In this document: positions 17,575-25,795 of the stretch, in pieces | How positions within the stretch are numbered: the stretch's first letter is position 1 | Layout of the letters: each line of letters opens with the position of its first letter | Source: Rhodoferax sp. | GTDB taxonomy: Bacteria; Pseudomonadota; Gammaproteobacteria; Burkholderiales; Burkholderiaceae_C | Direction: 5' to 3' | DNA: 36,388 bases | Assembly: GCA_021737865.1 (NCBI GenBank) | Contig: JAIPDC010000010.1 | Span: 1 to 36,388 of the forward strand | Notes under the pieces: model-generated | Told to the model about the DNA's origin: nothing | Seen by the model: the letters and a program-made list of their open reading frames with translations, nothing else | The model's database searches: none | Position numbers and translations under genes: made by a program

Positions 17575-18522
17575 CTAGCGCTTGTGCCGCAAACGGGGAT
17601 TGACCAGAATGACCAGAATGTCCGCCAGGGTGTTCAGGGCCACGAACACGACCGCGAACACCAGACCACAGGCCTGGACCACAGGCACATCGCGCTTGGA
17701 CACCGCATCCACCATGAGCTGGCCGAGCCCGGGGTAAACAAAGACCGCCTCGATCACCACCACACCGACCACCAGGTAAGCCAGGTTCAGGGCGATCACG
17801 GTGATGATGGGCGCGGCCGCATTGGGCAAGGCGTGGCGCGTGATGACACGTTGGCGCCTGGCCCCCTTCAGAAAAGCCATCTCGATGTAGGGGGTGGACA
17901 TCACCGACAGCACCGAACTGCGCGTCATGCGCAGCATGTGGGCGGCGACCAGCAGGGTCAGGGTGATGGCGGGAAGCGTTGTCTGGTGGACACGCTCGCC
18001 AAACGGCATGCCCGTGAACACGGTCGAGAGGGACGGGAACCAGTCCACATTCACCGCCATGGCGATGATCAGCAGGTAGGCAATGAAAAACTCGGGCAGG
18101 GAAATGGCGACCAGGGTCAGGATGTTGGACAGCTTGTCCATCAGCTTGCCCTCGTTGATCGCCGAGTAGATGCCCAGACCCACAGCGAGGGGAATGGCGA
18201 TCAGCGCCGCGTAGGCGGCGAGAAACAGGGTGTTGCCCAGGCGGGGCAGAACTTCGTCCACGATGACGCGCTTGTTGGTGAGCGCCACACCCAGGTCGCC
18301 TTGAAGGGCCGCCACCAGCCAATTCCAGTAGCGCAGGTGGGATGGGACATCCAGTCCGAGCTCTTTGCGGAAGATAACGAGGGCTTCCGGCGTGGCGCCC
18401 TGGCCCAGCACGGCCGAGGCCACGTCACCAGGCAGGATCTCCGTGCAAACGAAGATCAGCACCGACACCGCAAAAAGAGTCAGCACGCCCAGCAGCAAGC
18501 GGTTGAATATGAGTTTCGACAT
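17575..18522 (-). CDS. Dpp/Opp-type ABC transporter permease (DppB type)
   Basis: A 315-residue inner-membrane permease with about six hydrophobic segments. It begins LIFNRLLLGVLTLFAVSVLI, typical of DppB, followed by the ILPGD motif of the periplasmic loop and a C-terminal coupling region with KGARRQRVITRHALPNA. The start is ATG 18522 without a strong ribosome-binding site. The gene lies 170 bases after the binding-protein stop, with a strong hairpin in the gap. Confidence 0.92.
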   Translation of the reverse strand: MSKLIFNRLLLGVLTLFAVSVLIFVCTEILPGDVASAVLGQGATPEALVIFRKELGLDVPSHLRYWNWLVAALQGDLGVALTNKRVIVDEVLPRLGNTLFLAAYAALIAIPLAVGLGIYSAINEGKLMDKLSNILTLVAISLPEFFIAYLLIIAMAVNVDWFPSLSTVFTGMPFGERVHQTTLPAITLTLLVAAHMLRMTRSSVLSVMSTPYIEMAFLKGARRQRVITRHALPNAAAPIITVIALNLAYLVVGVVVIEAVFVYPGLGQLMVDAVSKRDVPVVQACGLVFAVVFVALNTLADILVILVNPRLRHKR

Positions 18523-18629
18523 GGCTTTGCTTTTTGTGAACTGAAAAACGAAAGGGTCGGATCAAATGAAACTTCATGTGGTCTGACACATGGGAGGGCA
18601 CCGTTCGAAGCCCTTGATCTCAAGCAAAA

Positions 18630-18654
18630 CGGGGTGGAACGCAGTTCCACCCCG
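18630..18654 (-). terminator. Hairpin after binding-protein gene, probable partial terminator
   Basis: CGGGGTGGAAC and GTTCCACCCCG form a perfect 11-base-pair stem with a 3-base loop. On the minus-strand transcript it is followed by TTTTG. It lies 38 bases after the binding-protein stop and 108 bases before the permease start, where such hairpins commonly reduce readthrough or protect the upstream mRNA so that the binding protein is made in excess. Confidence 0.65.
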
Positions 18655-18692
18655 CAGGCTCACTTCATGAAAAATTCCGGGGACCGGAAAGG

Positions 18693-20267
18693 TCAGGCAA
18701 ACCAGCCCTTTTCAGCGATACGCTGGTCGCCCAGATCGTAGCGGGCAGAGATCGTCAGGCCTTTCAGCTTGGTTGAGTGCGCATCCAGGTAGTCCTGCAC
18801 GCAGAAATTGACCATGCCGGAATTCTGGCTGACCAACTCCTGGCAGCGCGCGTACATCTGGGCGCGCTTGGCTTGATCGAGTTCCACACGTGCCGCGATC
18901 AAGGTTTTGTTGAACTCGTCGTTGATGAAGTGGGTGTCGTTCCAGGGATTGCTCAGACCGTTGGAGAAGATACTGGTCAACTGGTTGTCGATGGTCGGGC
19001 GGTTGCCCCAATACACCGCGCAGAACGGCACTTTCAGCCAGACGTTGTCCCAATAGCCGTCACCCGAGACGCGCTTCAAGTCCAGCTTGATGCCGGCCTT
19101 GGCAAGCGACTCCTGGAAGACCTGGCCGGCGTCGGTGGCGCCGGTGAAGGCGCCTTCGGACACCTGAAGTTCCATGGGCGCCGTCACACCGGATTTCTTG
19201 TAGAAGAACTTGGCTTTTTCGGGGTCGTAGGAGTTCAGTTTCTGCTTCGGGTCGTAGTACTTCATCCGTGGGCCCACGCAGTTATCGTTGCCGATGGATG
19301 CGTAGCCCGAGAACACGTTGTTGACAATGGTCTTGCGATCGATGCCGTGCTTGAGCGCCATCATCAGGTCGGAGTTGGTGTACGGCGACTTGTCGGTGTG
19401 GGCAACGAAGCAGAAGCGGTTGCCAGCACCTGGCGTGCGCGAGACCTTGATGTTCTTGTTCTTTTCCAGCAGGGCCGCGGTTTTGGGGCTGGCGCGGTTG
19501 ATGGCGTCGACCTGCCCCGTCAGGAGGGCTTGGGTGCGGGCCGCAGCATCACCGATGTAGCGCAGCTCGACGCGGTCGAAGTTGCCGCGGTTGGGCTTCC
19601 AGTAGTTGCCGGGCTTGCGCTTGAAGGTGGCGCGAACACCCGGTTGGAATTCTTCCAGCGTGAAGGCGCCGGTGCCGTCGGGCTTGGCCCAGTCCTTGAA
19701 GCCATTGGGCACAACAATGATGTGGTAGTCGCTCAGGTTGTAGGGCAGGTCCAGGTTGCCGTTCTTCATGAGAATCTGGATGGTGTTGGCGTCGATTTTC
19801 TTGACGTCAGTGACGTCGCCCAACAGCGACTTGGCGGGCGACTTGGTTTCGCCACGGTGCATGTTGATCGAGTAGATGACGTCGTCCGCATCGAGCGTCT
19901 TGCCCGAGGTGAAGGTGATGCCCTTGCGGATATGGAATGTCCAGTCTGCAGCTCCGGGCTTGACGTCCCATTTCTCGAAGAGTTCACCCGTGGCGTCGCC
20001 GTTGTCGGCCACTTCCACGAGGTTGTTCCAGAGCATCAGGCTCATCGCGATCGGAATGGAGTCGGCATAGGTGAGCGGATCGAGGCTGTCGGATGGCGAA
20101 CCGCCTTCCATGCCCAAGCGCAAAGTGCCGCCCTTTTTGGGCGCGCCCTGGGCCATCGCGGGCATGGCACCAAAAGTTGCCGACAAACCCAGGGCTGCGG
20201 CGCCGGTTAACAAATGGCGTCGACCCAGAATGATCCCGGACTCCGTTTGGATTTCGTCAGTTGGCAT
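18693..20267 (-). CDS. Dpp/Opp-type ABC transporter solute-binding protein (copy 2)
   Basis: A 524-residue periplasmic family 5 binding protein. The leader has GRRHLLTG with a twin Arg and ends in AMPAMAQ, suggesting Tat or Sec export; the mature part begins KKGGTLRLGMEGG. The start ATG 20267 has AAGGAG with an 8-base spacer. It heads the importer operon (binding protein, two permeases, fused ATPase). It is a paralogue of the protein at 12197-13765. Family 5 proteins bind peptides, nickel, opines or other small polar compounds. The nearby carnitine-type catabolic genes on the same strand make a quaternary amine or its derivative a possible ligand, but this is inference. Confidence 0.92.
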   Translation of the reverse strand: MPTDEIQTESGIILGRRHLLTGAAALGLSATFGAMPAMAQGAPKKGGTLRLGMEGGSPSDSLDPLTYADSIPIAMSLMLWNNLVEVADNGDATGELFEKWDVKPGAADWTFHIRKGITFTSGKTLDADDVIYSINMHRGETKSPAKSLLGDVTDVKKIDANTIQILMKNGNLDLPYNLSDYHIIVVPNGFKDWAKPDGTGAFTLEEFQPGVRATFKRKPGNYWKPNRGNFDRVELRYIGDAAARTQALLTGQVDAINRASPKTAALLEKNKNIKVSRTPGAGNRFCFVAHTDKSPYTNSDLMMALKHGIDRKTIVNNVFSGYASIGNDNCVGPRMKYYDPKQKLNSYDPEKAKFFYKKSGVTAPMELQVSEGAFTGATDAGQVFQESLAKAGIKLDLKRVSGDGYWDNVWLKVPFCAVYWGNRPTIDNQLTSIFSNGLSNPWNDTHFINDEFNKTLIAARVELDQAKRAQMYARCQELVSQNSGMVNFCVQDYLDAHSTKLKGLTISARYDLGDQRIAEKGWFA

Positions 20268-20663
20268 TTCTATAACTCCTTAGTAGTCGATAAATAGGGA
20301 CAAGGGTTTGATCCGAGACAGACATAACAACCGCTTAATCCAAGAGCAAATTGGCTTTGCACTCACAGAAGATCATAGTGCGCCAATGGCGTGACCGTAT
20401 CCATAGATTCCCTAGGTATTTGGGGTTTTTCCTTGGCATGCATCCAATTACTTGCATTGAAAAAATGACCTGAAATGGGGGAATTGTCGCTAAACGAATG
20501 CTTGATGTCGCTTTCTAACGCACCGGAATGGTGGGCTCTGGTAAGGCTTCAAAAAGCGTCGCTGAAGCCGTGTTTTCCGCACCCTCTCACCTGGACGTGC
20601 TGCTCAACGCGGTTTGTCGCAGCCTTGCGCGCGGCTGCGCCCGCGCCAAAGGCAAACACGGCA
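20268..20663. other. Intergenic region carrying the importer promoter
   Basis: This 396-base gap between the hydratase stop and the binding-protein start has no supported gene. The half near 20268-20480 is AT-richer and must hold the promoter of the importer operon on the minus strand, although no clean -35/-10 pair stood out. The other half is GC-rich and may include decayed coding sequence: one minus-strand frame ends LFEALPEPTIPVR, too short to assign. Confidence 0.4.
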
Positions 20664-21446
20664 TCAAGCGCCGCGCCAAAGCGGCGGACGCTTTTCACTG
20701 AAGGCGCGCGGCCCTTCTTTCGCGTCTTCGGAGGTGAGCATGGCCCGGTAAGTGGGCAAGGACGCTGATCGCAGCGTGCGGTAGGCCGTCTCGATATCCT
20801 GGTGGCTGGTGGCGCGCAAAACCTCCTTGACCGCAGCCACCGCCAAGGGCGCGTTCATCGCGATCTGCGCGGCCATCTCCATCGCGCATGACATGAGTTG
20901 ATCGGCCGGGACCAGCTGGTTGACCAGGCCCCAGCGCAGGGCCTCTTCGGCCCCCATGCGCCGACCCGTGAACAACATTTCGGTGGCCAGCGCGCGCGGC
21001 AAGCGGCGCGGCAAGCGCAAGACACCACCCGAGTCGGGAATCATGCCCAGCTTCACCTCGGGCAGCGCAAACTCGGCTTGCGGGCTGGCAACCATCAGGT
21101 CCGCGGCAAGCGCCAGTTCAAAACCACCCCCCATGGCCAGGCCATTGACCGCGGCAATCACCGGCTTGCTCAGGGCAAAAAATTCTGTCAGGCCCGCGAA
21201 GCCGCCAGGGCCGTGGTCGGCGTCCACCGCCTCACCTTCGACGGCACCCGTCAGGTCCCACCCAGCCGAAAAGAACCGTCCCACCCCGGTCACAATGCCG
21301 ACCCTCAGCGCAGCGTCGTCCTGAAGCCGCGCAAACGCGGCGTACAGGGCCCGGCTGGTGCTCACGTTGATGGCGTTGGCCTTGGGCCGGTCCAGTGTGA
21401 TGGTCAGGACACTGCCCGTGACGGACATTCGCACCGCGTCGTTCAT
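20664..21446 (-). CDS. caiD: Crotonobetainyl-CoA hydratase (CaiD-like)
   Basis: A 260-residue crotonase-fold enzyme. Recalled E. coli CaiD matches it closely along its length: [17 protein letters not shown], the [17 protein letters not shown] loop, [38 protein letters not shown] and the ending FAEKR.P.W-type tail ([12 protein letters not shown] here). The [10 protein letters not shown] insert is specific to CaiD rather than general enoyl-CoA hydratases. It adds water to crotonobetainyl-CoA to give L-carnitinyl-CoA. The start ATG 21446 has GAAGGA with a 7-base spacer and lies 3 bases after the synthetase stop. It is the last gene of the catabolic operon. The gene symbol rests on recalled similarity, not on a search. 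Confidence 0.87.
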   Translation of the reverse strand: MNDAVRMSVTGSVLTITLDRPKANAINVSTSRALYAAFARLQDDAALRVGIVTGVGRFFSAGWDLTGAVEGEAVDADHGPGGFAGLTEFFALSKPVIAAVNGLAMGGGFELALAADLMVASPQAEFALPEVKLGMIPDSGGVLRLPRRLPRALATEMLFTGRRMGAEEALRWGLVNQLVPADQLMSCAMEMAAQIAMNAPLAVAAVKEVLRATSHQDIETAYRTLRSASLPTYRAMLTSEDAKEGPRAFSEKRPPLWRGA

Positions 21447-21449
21447 GTT

Positions 21450-23531
21450 TCAATCCTTCCGGGAAATCCGTATCATGGCATCCACCGCCAGCACACCGTC
21501 GCCCCGCGGTCGCACCAGCAGGGGGTTGACATCGAGTTCCTCCAGGCAATCGCCGTTGGCCTGCGCGTAGGCGGCAATGGCCATGACGGCATCCAGCAGC
21601 GCCTCCACATCACCTGGTGGCCGTGACCGGTAGCCGCTGACCAGCGGCCAGGTCTTGAGAGAGACAAGCGCCTCGCGCACGTCAGCCCGCGTGGTCGGCA
21701 GCAACAAGGTCACCGTGTCTTTCAGCAGCTCGACGAAAACGCCGCCGGCGCCAAGCGTCAGCGCCAGGCCGAACTGCGCGTCGCGATGCACACCGACAAT
21801 GAGCTCAGCCACCGCGTCGGTGACCATTTTCTCCACCAGGAAACGGTCTGACAAGTGCGCCATGCCCGCAACGGCCTGCGCCACGCCGGCGTCATCGCTC
21901 AGGTTGAGACACACGCCGCCTGCTTCAGTCTTGTGGGCCAGTGCGGGTGACACCGCTTTCACCACCACCGGGTAACCCAGCCTGCGCGCACAGGCGACGG
22001 CTTCAGCGGCAGACACCACCTGACTGGCGGGAACCGGCAAGCCGAACGCGGCCAGCGCCTGTTTGCTGAGCGCCTCATCCAGCATCTGAATTTCCGAAGG
22101 GGCCGCGCCAGACACCGCTTCCAGCGCGAGGGCCTGCCCGGCGCGGCGCTGCGCGGCGCCGATCAGGGCCGCACTCACCAGCGCGTCCATACACTCCGCG
22201 AGGCCCTGCATGGGCGCGATCCCGTGGGCCAGCAGGGTGCGTGAAAAAACGTCTGGCAATCCTTCAGGCATGGAGGCCAGAACACATGCGGGCGCACCCG
22301 TGCGCTCGTGGGCGGCGACCCAGGCGTCCACCGTGCCCTGCCAGGCCGCGCCATCACACCGGTCAGCCCGGGGAAAGTCCAGCACCAGCAGGTGCATGTC
22401 GAACCGGCTCTCCATCAGCGCTGCAAAACATGCCGTTTGCGCAGCCATATCTCCCCAGATGTAGGTGTGGTAATCCAGCGGGTTTGCCACATGCACCCTG
22501 TCACCCAGCAGGTCGCGCAATTGCTGGTCGACGGGCGCAGGCAGGTCGGCCATGTCAAGCCCGCGCGGCTGCGCCAGGTCCGCCACCAGGGAGGCCTCCC
22601 CGCCGGAGCAACTGGCCGAGGCAATGCGCCGCCCGGCCAGCGCACCGTGGACATGCAAAAGCTTGAGCGTCTCCACCAGGCCGGCGGGGTCAAGCACCCG
22701 CGCCACGCCGCAGCGGGCAAACAAGGCGTCATACAAAACATCGGGGCCCGCCAGCGAACTGGTGTGGCTCATGGTCGTGCGCGCACCCGCCTCTGAGCTG
22801 CCGGACTTCAGCGCCACCAGAGGCACGCCCAAAGCAAGCGCCTTCAGGGCCACGCGAGAAAAAGCGGCGACATCGCCGAGCCCCTCCATGTGTAGTCCGA
22901 TGGCGCTGACCCGGTCGTCCTGCAGCAGGGCATCGACAACTTCCTCCAGACTGGCACCCGCCTTGTTGCCCACGGTCACCAAGTAGGCCAGGGGCAATGC
23001 GCGCCTCTGCATGGTGAGGTTCAAGCCGATATTGCCACTTTGGGTGACGATGGCCACGCCGCGCGCAAGCCGCTCGCCACCATGCTGGTCAGGCCAGAGC
23101 GCCACCCCGTCCAGATAGTTCAACATGCCGTAGCAATTGGGCCCCAGCAAGGCCGTGGCGCCCGCGGCCTGCACCAGTTGCCGCTGCAGCGCGACACCTT
23201 CCCCCCCCGCTTCGGCAAACCCGGAGGCATAACAGATGACCCCGCCAGCACCACGGGCGGACAGCGCCGAAACCACTTCCACCGTGCCTTCTCGCGGCAC
23301 CGCGATAAAGCTGGCATCGGGCGCCTCGGGCAAGGCGTTCACCCCCGGATAACAGCGCAAGCCTTCCAGTGTTTCTTTGCCCGGGCGAACCGGCCAGATC
23401 TCCCCGGCAAACCCGAGCGCCCTGCACTGGCGCACCACTTCTGCGGCAGCCCTGCCGCCAAACACGGCAATGTGCCGGGGTGCAAACAGGCGGCGCAGAT
23501 TGGCGGCGGACGCCGCGCCCGGTCTGCTCAC
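21450..23531 (-). CDS. NDP-forming acyl-CoA synthetase, likely gamma-butyrobetaine activating
   Basis: A 693-residue fused synthetase of the acetyl-CoA synthetase (ADP-forming) family. It has an N-terminal CoA-binding domain (about 10-140), a succinyl-CoA-synthetase-like ligase domain with the phosphorylated His256 in TTMSHTSSLAG, and a C-terminal ATP-grasp domain (about 480-690, GYPVVVKAVSPALAHKTEAG). It makes an acyl-CoA from acid, CoA and ATP, releasing ADP and phosphate. The start is GTG 23531, immediately after the TAG of the acyl-CoA dehydrogenase. In this operon it is the only CoA-ligating enzyme, so gamma-butyrobetaine (or crotonobetaine/carnitine) is the inferred substrate. E. coli uses an unrelated AMP-forming ligase (CaiC) and a CoA transferase (CaiB) for this step. 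Confidence 0.85.
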   Translation of the reverse strand: MSRPGAASAANLRRLFAPRHIAVFGGRAAAEVVRQCRALGFAGEIWPVRPGKETLEGLRCYPGVNALPEAPDASFIAVPREGTVEVVSALSARGAGGVICYASGFAEAGGEGVALQRQLVQAAGATALLGPNCYGMLNYLDGVALWPDQHGGERLARGVAIVTQSGNIGLNLTMQRRALPLAYLVTVGNKAGASLEEVVDALLQDDRVSAIGLHMEGLGDVAAFSRVALKALALGVPLVALKSGSSEAGARTTMSHTSSLAGPDVLYDALFARCGVARVLDPAGLVETLKLLHVHGALAGRRIASASCSGGEASLVADLAQPRGLDMADLPAPVDQQLRDLLGDRVHVANPLDYHTYIWGDMAAQTACFAALMESRFDMHLLVLDFPRADRCDGAAWQGTVDAWVAAHERTGAPACVLASMPEGLPDVFSRTLLAHGIAPMQGLAECMDALVSAALIGAAQRRAGQALALEAVSGAAPSEIQMLDEALSKQALAAFGLPVPASQVVSAAEAVACARRLGYPVVVKAVSPALAHKTEAGGVCLNLSDDAGVAQAVAGMAHLSDRFLVEKMVTDAVAELIVGVHRDAQFGLALTLGAGGVFVELLKDTVTLLLPTTRADVREALVSLKTWPLVSGYRSRPPGDVEALLDAVMAIAAYAQANGDCLEELDVNPLLVRPRGDGVLAVDAMIRISRKD

Positions 23532-24692
23532 CTAGGCACCCTGGGCACGCAACATGGCGCGCGAAATAATGTGCCGCTGGATTTCACTCGTGCCGTCCCA
23601 GATGCGCTCCACCCGGGCATCACGCCAAAAGCGCTCAATTGGCAAACTCTCCATCAGGCCCATGCCGCCAAAGATTTGCAGCGTCTGGTCGGTGATCCGC
23701 GCCAGGGTTTCAGAGGCAAACAATTTGGCCATGGCGGCATCGGAGTCGGTCATTCGGCCCTGGTCACATTTCCACGCCGCTTGCAGTGTGAGCAGTTCAG
23801 CGGCTTCGAGTTCGGTGGCCATGTCGGCGAGCTTGAAGCCCGTGCCCTGAAAGCGCCCGATCGGCTGGCCAAACTGCTGCCGGGTGGCCGCCCACTGCGT
23901 GGCCATATCAAGCACGCGGCGACCCCGCCCAACGCTGGTGGCGGCCACGGTCAGGCGCGTCGCGCCCAACCATTCACCCATCAAGTCAAAGCCCCGCCCC
24001 TCCTCGCCCAAACGCTTGCGCACGGACACGCGGCAGTCGTCAAAAAAAAGCTCACTCTGGTGGTAGCCGCGGTGCGACACACAGGGTGGTCCCCGCCGCA
24101 CCGTGAGGCCCGGACTGTTCATGTCCACGAGAAAACCGGTGATCTTCTTCTTGGGCCCGCTTCGGGTCTCCTCCACGCCTGTCGCCGCAAACAGGATCAC
24201 AAAGTCGGACATGTCGGCATGGCTGATGAAGTGCTTGGTGCCGTTGATCACATAGTCATCCCCCTGGCGCGCGGCGCGCGTCTGCATGCCGCGCACGTCG
24301 GAGCCGGCGTTGGGTTCCGTCATGGCCAGACAGTCGTGGCGCTCACCCCGGATGGTGGGCAGCAGGTACTCTTCGATCTGATCACCCGTGCAGCCACGCA
24401 AAATATTGCTGGGGCGCGCCACCAGCATTTGCAGGCCATACGAGGCCCTGCCAAGCTCACGCTCCAGCAAGGTGATGCCCAGATTGTCCAAGCCCCCGCC
24501 GCCCAGGGCTTCTGGCATGTTGGCGGCGTAAAGACCCACCTCGATGGCCTTGGCCTGGATCTGCGCCGCAAGGTCTGGCGGAATCGCGTCGGTGCGCTCA
24601 ACAAGGTCTTCATGAGGGTACAGCTCGGTCTCAACAAAAGAGCGGACCGTGTCGACAATCATGGTTTGTTCGTGGCTGAGTTCAAAATGCAT
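23532..24692 (-). CDS. Acyl-CoA dehydrogenase, likely gamma-butyrobetainyl-CoA dehydrogenase
   Basis: A 386-residue FAD-dependent acyl-CoA dehydrogenase. AMTEPNAGSDVRG and the FISHADMSDF strand form the flavin and substrate site; ATRQQFGQPIGRFQG and QIFGGMGLMES are family blocks in the C-terminal helices. At the position of the usual catalytic Glu (IWEGTSEIQ) it has Asp366 (IWDGTSEIQR). The frame is open to 24947, but the family N-terminus starts at MHFELSHEQ, so ATG 24692 is used, 25 bases after the thioesterase stop. It would form the 2,3 double bond that the CaiD-like hydratase then hydrates. Electrons should go to an electron-transfer flavoprotein encoded elsewhere. Confidence 0.88.
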   Translation of the reverse strand: MHFELSHEQTMIVDTVRSFVETELYPHEDLVERTDAIPPDLAAQIQAKAIEVGLYAANMPEALGGGGLDNLGITLLERELGRASYGLQMLVARPSNILRGCTGDQIEEYLLPTIRGERHDCLAMTEPNAGSDVRGMQTRAARQGDDYVINGTKHFISHADMSDFVILFAATGVEETRSGPKKKITGFLVDMNSPGLTVRRGPPCVSHRGYHQSELFFDDCRVSVRKRLGEEGRGFDLMGEWLGATRLTVAATSVGRGRRVLDMATQWAATRQQFGQPIGRFQGTGFKLADMATELEAAELLTLQAAWKCDQGRMTDSDAAMAKLFASETLARITDQTLQIFGGMGLMESLPIERFWRDARVERIWDGTSEIQRHIISRAMLRAQGA

Positions 24693-24717
24693 AAGGACGC
24701 TTCCGGATGATGGCCGC

Positions 24718-25293
24718 TCAGGGCTTGCGACGGATGCCGATGGAGGCACCCGCCTGGGGGGGTCTGCCAAGCGGCGCATGGGCCGCGTGGATGGCGGCGA
24801 GGCGTTGCTGCAGGTCCGCCGGCATGGGTGCCGACCGGCCCTGCGCCATCTGCACGTGCACCAGCATTTGCTCACAGGTCGCCAACAACTCGCCCGTTGT
24901 GGCGTGGTGCATGGCATGGAAGATGTGCATCCGCTTGGCGTCGACATCGAGCAGTTGCAGGCTCAGGCGCAAAGGCTGGCCGAGCGAGATTTCCCTGATG
25001 TTGTGAATGTGTGTCTCCACCGTGTAGAAGGAATGGCCGCCCTGGTCCCGGTACGACTCGTCGATGCCGATGAAACGAAAGAATGCATCCGAGCTGTCGC
25101 CAAAAACCAGCAGGTAACAGGATTCGCTCATGTGCCCGTTGTAGTCGACCCACTCGGGTCGCACGGTGGTCTGGTGCAGGCACAGCGGCGCGGTAATGGG
25201 GGCATTCGCGTCCCACGCCGTCGCGGGGGTGCCTTCCAGTGGCGTGCTGAGCCGGCTGCTCGCGGCCGGCCCGGGGGTGTTGGGCTTATCCAT
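24718..25293 (-). CDS. Hotdog-fold acyl-CoA thioesterase (carnitine pathway, type 1)
   Basis: A 191-residue 4-hydroxybenzoyl-CoA-thioesterase-like hotdog protein with the active-site motif WVDYNGHM (Asp50, His54), then FGDSSDAFFRFIG and TVETHIHNIREI. As I recall, it most resembles the thioesterase domain fused to L-carnitine dehydrogenase in some rhizobia. The frame extends to 25440, but ATG 25293 overlaps the preceding thioesterase stop by 8 bases, a coupled arrangement, and the residues before it do not look like protein. About 40 residues precede the hotdog core, an unusual Pro/Ala/Thr-rich leader. It may hydrolyse carnitinyl-CoA or betainyl-CoA. Confidence 0.82.
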   Translation of the reverse strand: MDKPNTPGPAASSRLSTPLEGTPATAWDANAPITAPLCLHQTTVRPEWVDYNGHMSESCYLLVFGDSSDAFFRFIGIDESYRDQGGHSFYTVETHIHNIREISLGQPLRLSLQLLDVDAKRMHIFHAMHHATTGELLATCEQMLVHVQMAQGRSAPMPADLQQRLAAIHAAHAPLGRPPQAGASIGIRRKP

Positions 25294-25795
25294 GGGGGGT
25301 GACAAGTTTGGGTGGCGCCAGCGCAATGGAGCGGCCGGCATAACTTGGCCGGGGCAGCGCGAGGTGCGGCTGCGCCAAGGCGCGCAGTCGCTCCCCCGCC
25401 TGCGCTGCAAAGGGAGCGGACCGCGCCCGCGCGGAGTCAATATTGATCAGCATCTGCTCATTGGCGGCCAGCAGCGCAGCGCCGCCCTGAAGGTACAAGC
25501 CGTGGCAGAGATGCAGCCGTTTGGCATCCAACCCCACGATGTGGGTGAACACCTCCACGTCCGCACCCTCCTTGACTTCCAGCAAGTAGCTCAGGTGGGT
25601 TTCGAGCGTGTACAGGGTGTGCCCGGTCGTTTGGCGGCCCTGCGCGTCCATGCCGATCAAGTCCATCAGGCCGTCACTTGCAAAACTGAAAATCACCATG
25701 TAGTAGGCGTCGCGCAGATGGCCGTTGTAGTCCACCCAGTCATGCGCCACCTTGCCGCGCCATGTGCACAGCGGCTCTTTCACCGGGCTACTCAT
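25286..25795 (-). CDS. cdhB: Betainyl-CoA thioesterase (CdhB-like)
   Basis: A 169-residue hotdog thioesterase with [13 protein letters not shown] (Asp22, His26) and [20 protein letters not shown], the pattern I recall for Pseudomonas CdhB, which hydrolyses glycine betainyl-CoA to glycine betaine and CoA. The start ATG 25795 lies 8 bases inside the carnitine dehydrogenase gene and its stop overlaps the next thioesterase by 8 bases. It is clearly different from that neighbour (WVDYNGHM and longer leader), so the pair is not a recent duplication. The assignment rests on recalled similarity and context. Confidence 0.8.
   Translation of the reverse strand: MSSPVKEPLCTWRGKVAHDWVDYNGHLRDAYYMVIFSFASDGLMDLIGMDAQGRQTTGHTLYTLETHLSYLLEVKEGADVEVFTHIVGLDAKRLHLCHGLYLQGGAALLAANEQMLINIDSARARSAPFAAQAGERLRALAQPHLALPRPSYAGRSIALAPPKLVTPHG

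Noticed and set aside
15069-17603. 844-residue open frame on the plus strand
   Set aside because: It lies antisense to the fused ATPase and DppC-type permease, has a His/Gln/Gly-rich non-protein composition, and arises from codon bias in high-G+C genes.
18777-20210. 477-residue plus-strand open frame
   Set aside because: Antisense to the solute-binding-protein gene; its Val/Gly/His-rich sequence shows no family features.
20475-20768. Plus-strand frame of 97 residues upstream of the importer
   Set aside because: It overlaps the end of the CaiD-like gene, has no ribosome-binding site and no recognisable features.
23040-24710. 556-residue plus-strand open frame
   Set aside because: Antisense to the synthetase and acyl-CoA dehydrogenase genes, which have clear family motifs; no domain seen in the shadow frame.
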